Made by a program: the position numbers and the translations under genes
The notes under the pieces: generated by a model
What the model was told of the DNA's origin: nothing
The model's input: the letters and a program-made list of their open reading frames with translations, nothing else
Database searches by the model: none
NCBI GenBank assembly: GCA_963715895.1
Contig: OY970284.1
Coordinates: 2,046,001 to 2,110,000 of the forward strand
Reading direction: 5' to 3'
Source of the DNA: JADGNZ01 sp963715895
Lineage (GTDB): Bacteria > Acidobacteriota > Thermoanaerobaculia > Gp7-AA8
Length of the DNA stretch: 64,000 nucleotides
Shown: positions 27,253 to 35,857 of the stretch, in pieces
Layout of the letters: each line of letters starts with the position of its first letter
How positions within the stretch are numbered: position 1 is the first letter of the stretch

Positions 27253-27981
27253 CTATGAGGATGCCTGCAATGTCACCGCGCCGGCCGTTCTTCGGACGGA
27301 CGGAGTGGCTACGACGTGCCCGTCGAAGAAATTGACGATCCGGCTGGCCTGTGTGACGAAGCGAGGGTCGTGCGTGACCATGCAGATCGTCGCGCCGTCG
27401 CCATGCAGGCCGGCAATCAGTTCCATGACCTCGGAGGCATTCTCCGAGTCGAGGTTGCCCGTCGGCTCATCGGCGAGAAGAAGGGCCGGCTTCCCGGCGA
27501 TGGCCCGGGCCACTGCTGCACGCTGCTGCTGGCCGCCCGAAAGCTGCCATGGATAGTGGTTCAGCCGGTTGCCCATCGAGACACGATCGAGTGACGTACG
27601 AACGCGCTCGGCGCGCTCCGCGGCCGGCATACCGCGATAGGTCAGCGGCAGCTCGACATTCTCGGCGACAGTCAGCTCTCCAATCAGGTTGAAGGCCTGG
27701 AAAATGAAGCCGAATTCGCGATTGCGGATGCGGGCGCGTTCAGCGACGCCGATCGAGTCGACGCCGCGGCCGCGGAGGCGGTACGAACCTGTCGTCGGCG
27801 TATCGAGTAGCCCCATGATGGAGAGGAGCGTCGATTTGCCGCACCCCGAGGGGCCGGAGATGGCCACGTACTCGCCGTCGCGGATCTCGAGATCGACATT
27901 GGAGAGCGCGTGCGTCTCCACCTCCTCTGTCTGATACACCTTGGTGAGGTGTTCGAGAGAAATCAGTACCGCCTCGTTCAT
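27253..27981 (-). CDS. ABC transporter ATPase, MacB/LolD type
   Basis: The 242-residue protein has Walker A GPSGCGKST (about residue 42), Q-loop FIFQAFNLIGELT, signature LSGGQQQRAAVARA, Walker B LLLADEPTGNLDS and switch His in VTHDPRF. These are typical of the MacB/LolD class that powers mechanotransmission rather than translocation through the membrane. It lies between the adaptor gene (24 bp upstream) and the permease gene (11 bp downstream) on the same strand and clearly belongs to one transporter. The ATG at 27981 has GAGGAACGG ahead of it as ribosome binding site. Confidence 0.93.
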   Translation of the reverse strand: MNEAVLISLEHLTKVYQTEEVETHALSNVDLEIRDGEYVAISGPSGCGKSTLLSIMGLLDTPTTGSYRLRGRGVDSIGVAERARIRNREFGFIFQAFNLIGELTVAENVELPLTYRGMPAAERAERVRTSLDRVSMGNRLNHYPWQLSGGQQQRAAVARAIAGKPALLLADEPTGNLDSENASEVMELIAGLHGDGATICMVTHDPRFVTQASRIVNFFDGHVVATPSVRRTAGAVTLQASS

Positions 27982-28005
27982 GGTCCGTTCCTCCTAAGCC
28001 GGCGT

Positions 28006-29260
28006 TCAGCGCAATCGCACTCTGTCGGTGGCCTGCCACTGCGACATATCGGAAAGAATGACGCGGTCGCCGGCGGCCAGTCCGCGCCTGATCTCGATCT
28101 GATTCGCTGAGCCGGCACCGAAGTCCACCGGAACGCGGACTGCTTCGTCTGATCCCGGCGGGATTCTGAAGATGCCGATCGTCGCGTTGTCGATGGCGAG
28201 GGCGGGCCGCTCGACGTACAGCGTGTCGGCCGCGCGGCCGATCTCGATCGTCCCCTCGACCGACTGGTCCGCGCGTGCGCCGGGCGGAGGCGGCTGATCG
28301 AATGTGATGTCGACGGTGACCGTCCCATTCTGCACCGCGGGGTTGATCCGCGTGACGTGGCCTGCCACCGTGCCATGGCCGGTGTCGATCTGCGTCTGCT
28401 GCCCGACGTGTAAGTCGCGCGCTCTGCAGTTGCGGGACCTGCAGTTGCGCCGCGAGCTGCTTGGAATCGGCGACTTTCGCCAGGCGCGTGCTGGCAGTGA
28501 CGTGTTGTCCCGGCTCGACCAACATCTCCTGCAGCACGCCGGCTACGCGGGCCTGGACGCCGAGCGCCTGCACGTCGCCGCGCCGCAGCGCGGCGAGCGC
28601 ACGCGCTTGCGTCAGCCGGGCCTGCTGCGCCGTCACCTGCGCTTCGAGGGAGCGCTGCGCCATCTGCACCCGGTCGGTCGCCAGCTTGCTGCGTGCCGCA
28701 AGCTCCGCCGCTTTCGTCCTCGCGAGATCGAGCACCAGGGACGACGTCAAACCTTCCCTGGCCAGCTTCTCATCGATGCCAAGCTGCAACTGAGCCTGGT
28801 GCATCTCGGATGCGAGCGCTGCCGCCGCGGCCTGGTAATCCATGAGTTGCCCCTGGAAGCGAAGGCGGACGTCGGTGAGGTTCGCTTCCGCGGCGTTGAC
28901 TTCCGACTCCGCGTCGAGGGCGTTCCGTGCCACTTCCGGATTCGACAGCACGAGAAGCACGGTGTCCGGTGTCACCGGCGCGCCGGGAAGCACGCGCACC
29001 TGTTCGACGCGGCCGTCGGTTTGCGCCGAGATCCAGAGCACCTGCTGCGCCGTCAACGTGCCCATGGCGGTGACCCGCCGTACCAGCGGCCCGCGGCGAA
29101 CGGTGTCGATCAAGACCGACGAGCGGTCGAGCGACGGCGCTGCCGGTTTGAGGCGCAGGCCGAGGGTCGTCACGGCGATGGCCAGGATGACGCCAACGCC
29201 GGCGAGGATCGCGGTTCGCCGCGCGAGGCGCCCTGGTTTATGTGTGCGAACAATATCCAT
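28006..29260 (-). pseudogene. HlyD/MacA-type periplasmic adaptor, interrupted by a frameshift
   Basis: The first part (29260 to about 28410) gives a basic N-terminus with one membrane helix (AILAGVGVILAIAVTTLGL), a lipoyl-like half (VLWISAQTDGRVEQV), a long alpha-hairpin rich in Ala/Gln (about 110-240) and the return half (VQARVAGVLQEMLVEPGQHV). Near 28410, after VPQLQ, homology continues only in another frame (ARDLHVGQQTQIDTGHG, then the beta-barrel to SQWQATDRVRLR at 28006). One extra base or two missing bases explain it. If the sequence is right, the exporter lacks a complete adaptor; if it is an error, this is a normal 415-residue protein. Confidence 0.8.
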
Positions 29261-29494
29261 GGAACTCTAACTATTTTGCGCGTTTTCCACCTGATTGTTC
29301 AACACGGCAATGCAATCAGGCCGGGTTGGCGCTCCTATAAGAAACCTATCGGTCCCACCAGGGACGGACGTCGGGAATCAAAGCATGCAGCCGTCATGCA
29401 TAAATATGGCCAACGCTTTTTAGGTATAAAACATGCATTCCGGAAACCCCGATGCGCATGGATGGTCTCGATTGTTGAACTGAAGGAGGACATC
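29261..29494. promoter_or_regulatory. Divergent upstream region of exporter and lanthipeptide operons
   Basis: This AT-richer 234-bp gap must hold both promoters. Two exact copies of catgcat (29395 and 29432) and a gcatgc (29383) lie close together ahead of the first precursor gene and could be a regulator site. TATAAA at 29425 is a possible -10 but has no good -35 partner. Confidence 0.3.
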
Positions 29495-29662
29495 ATGAAT
29501 CGAATTCTCGCTCTGCAGATGATGAAGCCCACCGGATTCGACACCGTCGGACAGGATGTCGATAGCGTCATGGACAGCACCAGCAGCTTTGCCGGCTGTA
29601 CCTGCTCGACCACGAGCAACGGTGGCTGCGTGCCGGCCGCGAACCTCGCAATCACTCAGTAA
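29495..29662 (+). CDS. Class III lanthipeptide precursor 1
   Basis: The 55-residue peptide starts 5 bp after a strong AAGGAGGA site. The leader MNRILALQMMKPTGFD contains the ILxLQ-type motif that class III synthetases recognise; an acidic stretch (GQDVDSVMD) follows. The core is STSSFAGC-TC-STTSNGGC, two SxxSxxxC motifs joined by a two-residue link with a free Cys. SxxSxxxC is the labionin signature. A tail ends NLAITQ, similar in the other two precursors. The product is probably doubly ringed like labyrinthopeptins. The synthetase gene follows after a hairpin. Precursors 2 and 3 lie beyond the exporter gene. Confidence 0.9.
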   Translation: MNRILALQMMKPTGFDTVGQDVDSVMDSTSSFAGCTCSTTSNGGCVPAANLAITQ

Positions 29663-29679
29663 GCATCAAGATGTGGCAG

Positions 29680-29715
29680 CGGACCGGTCGCGTCGGCTGG
29701 TCCGTGCGTTTCTTT
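29680..29715 (+). terminator. Attenuator-like hairpin between precursor 1 and the synthetase gene
   Basis: CGGACCGG pairs with CTGGTCCG (8 bp, one G-T pair) around a 9-base loop and is followed by tgcgtttcttt. Partial termination here would give more precursor than enzyme transcript, as is usual for lantibiotic operons. Confidence 0.5.
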
Positions 29716-29767
29716 ACCGACTGCCCGTGCGCATCACTTATTCGATCCCTTCAAGGAGACACCCGAC

Positions 29768-32473
29768 ATGCTCGTCGAAGCCGATGTCCTGTATCTCTAC
29801 GCCAGCCCCGAATACTACGAGCCGATCGACCGCTACGTGCCGGACGACAGCGATTATCTGCAATGTGTCCGGCGCCTCCTCCCCGCCGACTGGACGATCG
29901 GCCGCACCGCCGTCTGGTACCAGGCCGTTCCTCCCGGCGCAGTCATTCCGCCGCAGGGTTGGAAGATCCACGTTTCGGCGACGCCGGCCAACGCGGCGCC
30001 GATCTTGACGACCGTGACCCGTCTTTTGATGCGCGAGAACATCTCCTTCAAGTTCTCGGCGGATTCGAGCATGCTGGTGCTGCAGAACGGCAAGCGTTGG
30101 GCGCGCGGCGGGGCGGGGAAGTTCATCACCATCTATCCGCGCAGCGAGGCGGAATGCGGCAAACTTCTTGAGTCGCTCTACCGCGCCCTGGTCGGCTACC
30201 GAGGGCCGTACATTCTCTCCGACCGCCGCTACCGCGACAGCGGCGTCGTCTTCTACCGCTACGGCGGTCTGCAGAAGATGGACCGCCTGGACGTGACGGG
30301 ACGGAAGATTCCGATCATGCACGACGCCGGCGGACAGATCGTCGACGACCAGCGCAATCCCTATTTCCAACTTCCCCCGACCATGCGCGATCCGTTCTCC
30401 AATGAGCCCGACGGGCCGGAGAACGCCCTCGGCGACAGCCCGACGCTCCGCGACGGCCGCTACACCATCGAGTCAGCCATCACCTTTTCCAATACGGGCG
30501 GCGTCTACATCTGCACCGACAATCAAAGCGGCGAGAAGGTCATCGTCAAGGAGGCGCGGCCGCTGACCAACTGCATGCGCCGCGGCCCGGACGCCGTCTG
30601 GACGCTCAAGAAAGAGCATCGCCTGCTCATGCTGCTCGAGGATCTGCAGATCGCGCCGCGGCCGATCGAGATGTTCCAGGAATGGGAGCACTACTATCTG
30701 GTCGAGTCGCTGCTCGATGGCATGATCCTCCGCAGCTTCATGGCCGCGCGCCTGGTGCCGCTCCGGGTCCGTCCCACGGCGGAGGACGTCGCCCAGTACG
30801 TGCAGCGGTTCTGCCGCGTCTACGCCCGCATCGCCGAGATCGTCGGCATCCTCCACGAGCGGAACATCGTCTTCACCGACCTGTCGCACTACAACGTGAT
30901 GGTCGCCGGCGAGGCCGACGACGTCCGCCTCATCGACTTCGAAGGCGCGTACGAGCAGGGCGTCGACATCCCGACGCTGATCTACACCCCCGGCTTCGCC
31001 ACTCAGGAAGTGGTCGACCAGGGGATAGCCCTGGCGGAGGACGATCTGTTCGCCCTCGGCAGCCTGATGATCACCGGCTTCCTGCCGATCAACGCCATGA
31101 TGGCGATCGATCCCGCCGCGGCCACACGTTTTCTCGAGCACCTGGGGCGCGATTACGATCTGCCGCGGGAATTGGTCGACCTTCCGCGCCAGCTCCTCTC
31201 GCTCAGCCGCGCGGAGCGGCCAAAAGGGAACGTCGTGGCCGAGACGCTGCGCGGCGTCGCCGTGCGAAGCGATTACCAGGTGCGCGTTTACGCCGCGGGC
31301 GTCGATCCGCAGGCGTGCCCGGAGATCGTCGATGGGATTGTCTCGCATCTGCTGGCCTCCGTGGACTACTCGCGCCACGACCGCCTCTTCCCTGCCGACC
31401 CGGCGGTGTTCCAGACCAATCCGCTCAGCCTCGGCTACGGCGCGTGTGGCGTGGCCTACGCGCTGAAGGTGCTCACCGGTAGCGTTCCGGACGAGGTGTT
31501 CGAGTGGATCCGGCGGCACGATCTCTCGGAGGCGGCGTATCCGCCGGGCCTCTACACCGGACTCTCCGGCATCGCCTGGACGCTGCTGGAGCTCGGACTG
31601 AAAGAATCGGCCAGCCGCGCGCTGCAGATGGCGCGCGAACATGCGCTGGTCTGGGAGTCGCCCGACGTTTTCTACGGCGCCGCCGGCTACGGCATGACCG
31701 AGCTCCGCTTCTTCCTCGACGACGGCGACCGCGCGCACATCGAGCACGCGGCGAAAGCGGCCGAGTTTCTCCTGCGAACGAAAGACGAAGACGAGAGCGG
31801 CGCCTGGTGGAAGGCGCAGGACTCGATCAGCTGCAGCTTCGCGCACGGCGCGAGCGGCATCGGCTACTTCCTCCTCGCGCTCCATTGCGCCGGAGGCGAC
31901 GAGCGATGGCTCGACCTGGCGCGGCGGGCCATGGACTTCGTCGCCGCCAAAGCGGTCGATGTCTCCGAGGGCGCCATGTCGTGGCGCGCCCAGGAGGGGA
32001 AGCCGACGTACACGCCGTACTGGCGCTGGGGGAGCGGCGGGGTGGGTATGGCCCTGCTCCGTTACCGCCACGTCACCGGCGACCGGCGTTTCGACGACTT
32101 GTTCCACAAGATGACGCTCGACTGCGACCGCAAGTACGCGATTTTCCCGGGACGCTTCTTCGGTCTCTCCGGCGTCGCCGAGTTCTGTCTCGACTGGGCG
32201 CGCTTCGTTCCCGAGGAGCAGGACGAGGCGCTGCGCCAGGCGCGCAAGGCTCTCGACGGCACGCTGCTGTTCGCCATGAAGCGGCCCACGGGCATCGCCT
32301 TCCCGGGCGAGACGCTGAGTCGCGTCAGTTGCGATTACGGCACCGGCGGTGCGGGCATCGCGCTGACGCTGCATCGATTGCTGACCGGAGCCGGACCGGC
32401 GTTCATGCTCGACGAGCTGATGACGCCGCAGGAGGCGCGAAAGGCCGCGGTGCTGGAGCTGGTTGCGCCATGA
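29768..32473 (+). CDS. Class III lanthipeptide synthetase LanKC
   Basis: The 901-residue enzyme has three parts. The N-terminal lyase (about 1-220) shows YYEPIDRYVPDDSDY and QGWKIHVSATPAN. The kinase (about 225-500) has Lys in VIVKEARP, catalytic Asp in FTDLSHYNVMV and metal-binding LIDFEGAYE. The LanC-like cyclase (about 520-890) shows the repeated Gly motifs GLYTGLSGIAWTLLEL, FAHGASGIGYF and GTGGAGIAL. Where LanC enzymes have the zinc ligands WCxG it reads RWGSGG, so the zinc site is absent, as known for class III. It phosphorylates Ser/Thr, eliminates phosphate and forms lanthionine or labionin rings. The exporter start overlaps its stop by 4 bp. Confidence 0.95.
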   Translation: MLVEADVLYLYASPEYYEPIDRYVPDDSDYLQCVRRLLPADWTIGRTAVWYQAVPPGAVIPPQGWKIHVSATPANAAPILTTVTRLLMRENISFKFSADSSMLVLQNGKRWARGGAGKFITIYPRSEAECGKLLESLYRALVGYRGPYILSDRRYRDSGVVFYRYGGLQKMDRLDVTGRKIPIMHDAGGQIVDDQRNPYFQLPPTMRDPFSNEPDGPENALGDSPTLRDGRYTIESAITFSNTGGVYICTDNQSGEKVIVKEARPLTNCMRRGPDAVWTLKKEHRLLMLLEDLQIAPRPIEMFQEWEHYYLVESLLDGMILRSFMAARLVPLRVRPTAEDVAQYVQRFCRVYARIAEIVGILHERNIVFTDLSHYNVMVAGEADDVRLIDFEGAYEQGVDIPTLIYTPGFATQEVVDQGIALAEDDLFALGSLMITGFLPINAMMAIDPAAATRFLEHLGRDYDLPRELVDLPRQLLSLSRAERPKGNVVAETLRGVAVRSDYQVRVYAAGVDPQACPEIVDGIVSHLLASVDYSRHDRLFPADPAVFQTNPLSLGYGACGVAYALKVLTGSVPDEVFEWIRRHDLSEAAYPPGLYTGLSGIAWTLLELGLKESASRALQMAREHALVWESPDVFYGAAGYGMTELRFFLDDGDRAHIEHAAKAAEFLLRTKDEDESGAWWKAQDSISCSFAHGASGIGYFLLALHCAGGDERWLDLARRAMDFVAAKAVDVSEGAMSWRAQEGKPTYTPYWRWGSGGVGMALLRYRHVTGDRRFDDLFHKMTLDCDRKYAIFPGRFFGLSGVAEFCLDWARFVPEEQDEALRQARKALDGTLLFAMKRPTGIAFPGETLSRVSCDYGTGGAGIALTLHRLLTGAGPAFMLDELMTPQEARKAAVLELVAP

Positions 32474-34188
32474 GCTCCGAAGGGAAATCGGCTCAGCCGG
32501 AATGGCGCTGGTTTGCGCGCGAGCTGCGGCCCGTCGCCGCGAAGCAGGCCGGCGGCGTGGCTCTGCTCATGGTGGCTACCATGCTCTCCATCCTCGATCC
32601 GCTCATCGTGAAGTGGATCATCGACGACGGCTTGCAGCGGCGGATGTGGTGGGTGGTGGTGGCCGCGGTGGGCGCGTTCTGCGCGGTCTACCTCATTCGC
32701 ATGGCGGTGCTCAGCGCCGGCACGATGGTCATGTCCCGCACCGCGCATCTGGCCATGCGCCGGCTTCGCCTGCGCATCCTCGACCGGCTGCAGGCGCGTG
32801 AGACCACGTTCTTCGAGCAGCACAGCGCTGGCGATCTGGTGAATCGTCTCGAGCAGGAGATCGATCAGCTTCGCGAAGTGGCCTCCGATCTCTTCCCGGT
32901 TTTCGTTCGCATCGTCATGGCCATCGTCGCCATCATCGTGATGATGGCGGTGCTCGACTGGCAGCTCGCGGCGTTGACCGTTCCGATGGCCGCCTCGCTG
33001 GCCTGGGTACGCGCGCGCTACAGCCCGCGATTGGAAAAGGCGTCGCAGCAGACCCGGGACATGATCGGCGAGCGCGCCGGCTTCCTGACGGAATGCCTGA
33101 GCGCGGCGGTCGAGCTGCAGCTTCTCTGCGCCGAGCGCTTCGTCCGCCGCCGCTACGGGCGGCTGGTCAATCGCACCATCCGCACCTCGCTCGACCAACT
33201 GCGCACCGAGCTCCGCTACACCGTGCTAGCCCAGAGCGTCGTGACCATCGCCGCGGCCGCCGTGCTCCTCGCAGGCGCCAACGACGTCATGAAGGGCGTC
33301 ATCACCCTCGGCGGCTTCGTGGCGTTCTATGAGTACCTGATGCGGCTGTTCGATCCGCTGAGCGTCGCGGCCGCGACGTTCGCGCGCCTCAAGCGCGCCG
33401 GCGGCAGCATCGCGCGGCTGGCCGAGCTGGAGGATGCGCCGGCGCCCGCCATCGACACCGAGGGTCCGGCCATCGTTCCTCCGTCGATCGGTGAGATGGT
33501 CTGCAGCGACGTCCATTTCGCGTACGGCGCCGAGCCGGTGCTGTGCGGCGTGAACCTGCAGATCCGTCGCGGAGAAAAAGTTGCCGTGATGGGAAGCAGC
33601 GGGTCGGGCAAGAGCACGCTGGCCAAACTGCTGCTTCGCATCTATGAGCCGTCGGGCGGCATGATCACCCTGGACGGCATCGACGCTCGCCACATCCGCC
33701 GGCGTGATCTCCGCCGTCTCGCATCGTTCGTTCCCTCCACGCCCGCGCTGCTCCGGGGCTCGATCTACGACAATGTCGTTCTGGGCTGGAGTCGCATCGA
33801 TCACGCCGAGCTGACGCGTCTTGCGGCCATTGCCGGCTTCGATTCCGTTGTCCTACGCTACGCCGACGGATGGAATCACGAGCTTGGTGCTGCCGGGGCA
33901 GGGCTCTCGGAGGGAGAAAAGCAGCGCCTCGGCATTCTTCGCGCGCTCGTGCGTGGTGGCGACGTGCTCATCCTCGACGAGGCCAGCGGCGCCCTCGACA
34001 GCAAGACCGAGGAAGCGTTGCTGACCCAACTCAGCGAGTACGCGCGCGACCGGCTGGTGCTGTTCATCACACACCGCCGCTCCCCCGCGCAATGGGCGGA
34101 CCGGCTTCTGATTCTGAGCGAGGGCGAGTTGGAAGTCGCCGACAACCGGAAGGGCGAACACTTTCCGATCGTCGGCGCGGCCACGTGA
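32470..34188 (+). CDS. ABC exporter for the lanthipeptide (LanT-like, no peptidase domain)
   Basis: The 572-residue protein fuses six membrane helices (about 25-310, including LLMVATMLSILDPLIVKWII) to an ATPase with Walker A GSSGSGKST (about 374), signature GLSEGEKQRLGILRAL, Walker B VLILDEASGALDS and switch His THRRS. It lacks the C39 peptidase domain of class I/II LanT proteins, so leader removal must be done by another protease, as known for class III systems. The ATG overlaps the LanKC stop (ATGA), indicating coupled translation. Two more precursor genes follow 24 bp later. Confidence 0.93.
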   Translation: MSSEGKSAQPEWRWFARELRPVAAKQAGGVALLMVATMLSILDPLIVKWIIDDGLQRRMWWVVVAAVGAFCAVYLIRMAVLSAGTMVMSRTAHLAMRRLRLRILDRLQARETTFFEQHSAGDLVNRLEQEIDQLREVASDLFPVFVRIVMAIVAIIVMMAVLDWQLAALTVPMAASLAWVRARYSPRLEKASQQTRDMIGERAGFLTECLSAAVELQLLCAERFVRRRYGRLVNRTIRTSLDQLRTELRYTVLAQSVVTIAAAAVLLAGANDVMKGVITLGGFVAFYEYLMRLFDPLSVAAATFARLKRAGGSIARLAELEDAPAPAIDTEGPAIVPPSIGEMVCSDVHFAYGAEPVLCGVNLQIRRGEKVAVMGSSGSGKSTLAKLLLRIYEPSGGMITLDGIDARHIRRRDLRRLASFVPSTPALLRGSIYDNVVLGWSRIDHAELTRLAAIAGFDSVVLRYADGWNHELGAAGAGLSEGEKQRLGILRALVRGGDVLILDEASGALDSKTEEALLTQLSEYARDRLVLFITHRRSPAQWADRLLILSEGELEVADNRKGEHFPIVGAAT

Positions 34189-34212
34189 CTGGTAGGCTGG
34201 TAGGAGGACACC

Positions 34213-34380
34213 ATGTACCGGATTCTCGCGTCGCAGATGTTGGAGCCTGTCGGGTTCGACCTGGCCGGACTGAATGTCGACTGTCTGGCCGACAGCACTT
34301 GCAGCTACGACGGCTGCAACTGCTCGACCACCAGCTCCGCTGACTGCGGTACAATGACGCGGATGGCCATAACGCAGTAA
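34213..34380 (+). CDS. Class III lanthipeptide precursor 2
   Basis: The 55-residue peptide has leader MYRILASQMLEPVGFDLAGL (ILxxQ motif, with Ser for Leu at the fourth place). Its core is STCSYDGC-NC-STTSSADC, again two SxxSxxxC motifs, with additional cysteines inside the first ring and in the link. The tail ends MAITQ. A TAGGAGGA site precedes the ATG by 4 bp. It lies 24 bp after the exporter and 17 bp before precursor 3, so it is in the same operon. Confidence 0.88.
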   Translation: MYRILASQMLEPVGFDLAGLNVDCLADSTCSYDGCNCSTTSSADCGTMTRMAITQ

Positions 34381-34397
34381 TACGAAGGAGGGAGATC

Positions 34398-34568
34398 ATG
34401 AATCAGATTCTCGCGCTACAGAGGTTGGAGCCTATCGGATACGACCTGATCGGATTCGATGTCGACGCTGTGGCGGACAGCACCTGCAGCCTGATGGGCG
34501 GCTGCGGCTGCTCGGCCACCAGCTGGAGCGGCTGCTCGCCGAACACGAACGTAGCCATCGCTCAATAG
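34398..34568 (+). CDS. Class III lanthipeptide precursor 3
   Basis: The 56-residue peptide has leader MNQILALQRLEPIGYDLIGF with the ILALQ motif. The core is STCSLMGGC-GC-SATSWSGC: the first ring motif has one extra residue (SxxSxxxxC), the second is a normal SxxSxxxC. The tail ends VAIAQ. A strong GAAGGAGGGAG site lies ahead of the ATG. Ring-size variation of this kind is known among labyrinthopeptins. It is the last intact gene of the operon. Confidence 0.88.
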   Translation: MNQILALQRLEPIGYDLIGFDVDAVADSTCSLMGGCGCSATSWSGCSPNTNVAIAQ

Positions 34569-34615
34569 CGGTCAGACTCGGGTAACGCCGTGGCCAGCGG
34601 CCGGAGGATTTTCGC

Positions 34616-35135
34616 CTACTGACGGCGCGTCGGTGAGGAGTTCTTCGCTGAAGGCGATGACGGGGATGGGGGGAAGGGTGAACGCCGGCGGCGGCGAGCA
34701 TCTCCCTTCCTCCCGAGGAACGAACGAGCAGCGCGCCTGAATCGCTGGCGCGGATCGCGGTAGAAGTCGAGGAGCTGAACCTCCCGTTTATCGACCTTGC
34801 TGCAGGCCAGGTCTTTGTCCGCGTCGCTGTAGGCCGTCGAGGCGGCCTCCTGGATTCGCTCCAGGTCGATGGCAGCATCGATCCAGACGTATACCTCTTT
34901 TCCGCACTTCGCTGCCAGATCGTGGTTCGTCCAGATCGAGGGAGGTGCCGGCCAGGTCCCGAAAATAATCCCGCCGCGGAAGGAGCTGGACCAGCAGCCG
35001 TCGAAGAGCTGCAGCGGATGCGCCTCGCTTGCGGTGTCGCCGAATCCCCAGGCGCAGGCCAGCACCACGCGCAGACGGGCATCGTTGGCGCGGCGGACCA
35101 GATCGCACCAGCGCTGGATTCCCCGCTTGCGGACT
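34616..35135 (-). pseudogene. Fragment of an unrecognised gene
   Basis: A frame without an acceptable start carries coding-like sequence: RKRGIQRWCDLVRRANDA, WGFGDTASEAHPLQLFDG, YVWIDAAIDLERIQEAA and KREVQLLDFYRDP. The last third is low-complexity Arg/Ser/Pro. At about 35135 the upstream neighbour (a CBM48-like fragment) changes into this frame, so the two pieces are fused remnants. I cannot name the family. Confidence 0.45.
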
Positions 35136-35540
35136 GGCGCGCAGCGGCGGAGGGTCGATGAGGACGGAGTTTCTGGCTACGTCCGCCTTGTAAGGCCGCC
35201 AATACCATTCCCGTCCGGCGGGATCGGTCCGCCACACCTCGGTGCCTTCCGCCGTGGTGATGACGTACTGATATTGCGCCGCCACCGTGCCGTCGGCCGG
35301 CGGGGTGGCCAGCCGGTCGCTGTCTTCACGATCGAGCTTGACCTCCCACACGCCGGGCCGCTCGCGAACGCGCTCCATCTCGTGCGCGCGATGCGACCAG
35401 TCGTTGAAATCGCCGGCCACGGCGACGTGCAGGGCGAAGGGAGCCCAGACCCGAAAGGTGGTCGTGCCGTCCTCCTCACGATTGGCGCCCATGGGCCTGT
35501 CGCCGTTGCCCTCGATGCGGAGGCGGGGAGTGCCGGGATG
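35136..35540 (-). pseudogene. N-terminal CBM48 fragment of a glycogen-branching-enzyme-like gene
   Basis: The translated piece contains GTTTFRVWAPFALHVAVAGD, FNDWSHRAHEMERV, QYQYVITTAEGTEVWRTDPA and ARNSVLIDP. This is the carbohydrate-binding module 48 that opens GlgB and related GH13 enzymes. The catalytic barrel is missing; the frame runs into unrelated sequence near 35135. No start with a ribosome binding site remains. On the other side the frame continues antisense through a lanthipeptide core remnant, so this is a truncated piece joined by recombination. Confidence 0.7.
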
Positions 35541-35564
35541 CAGCCACTCCTCGGGACGCAGCCT

Positions 35565-35658
35565 GATGGACAGCAGTTGCAGCCTCGTCGGCTGCAACTG
35601 CTCGACTACCAGCTCTGCCGACTGCCAGCCGAATACGCAGATGGCCATCGCTCGGTAG
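35565..35658 (+). pseudogene. Fourth lanthipeptide core, leader lost
   Basis: Reading from ATG 35565 gives MDSSCSLVGC-NC-STTSSADC followed by a tail ending MAIAR. Both SxxSxxxC motifs and the link are the same as in precursor 2, but the ILxLQ leader and ribosome binding site are absent; the sequence upstream belongs to the CBM48 fragment on the other strand. It is the 3' half of a precursor gene cut at the leader/core junction. Confidence 0.75.
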
Positions 35659-35718
35659 TGGCCCAAATCCCTGAATTGTCCTCCTACGGCGTGAGGTCGT
35701 CGAGAGTACGGTAGTTGA

Positions 35719-35748
35719 GGTAGTGTCCTAAGTTGAAAGGACACTACC
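35719..35748. repeat. Perfect 11-bp inverted repeat
   Basis: GGTAGTGTCCT and AGGACACTACC flank an 8-base spacer (aagttgaa). It may be a terminator without a T-run or the joined ends of a lost insertion element; no transposase is present nearby. Confidence 0.45.
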
Positions 35749-35857
35749 GCTCGTTGAGCGTCGTAGACAAAGAGGATCGTGGTAGGCTGCGCATCGCATC
35801 TCTGGGTTCAGCATTTGCGCCGTATTTAGTGGAAACGGCAGACGTTACGGCAATTAA

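Noticed and set aside
30473..32374. 633-codon antisense frame across the LanKC gene
   Set aside because: Antisense to a strongly supported enzyme; Arg/Asp-rich composition typical of complement reading in high-GC DNA.
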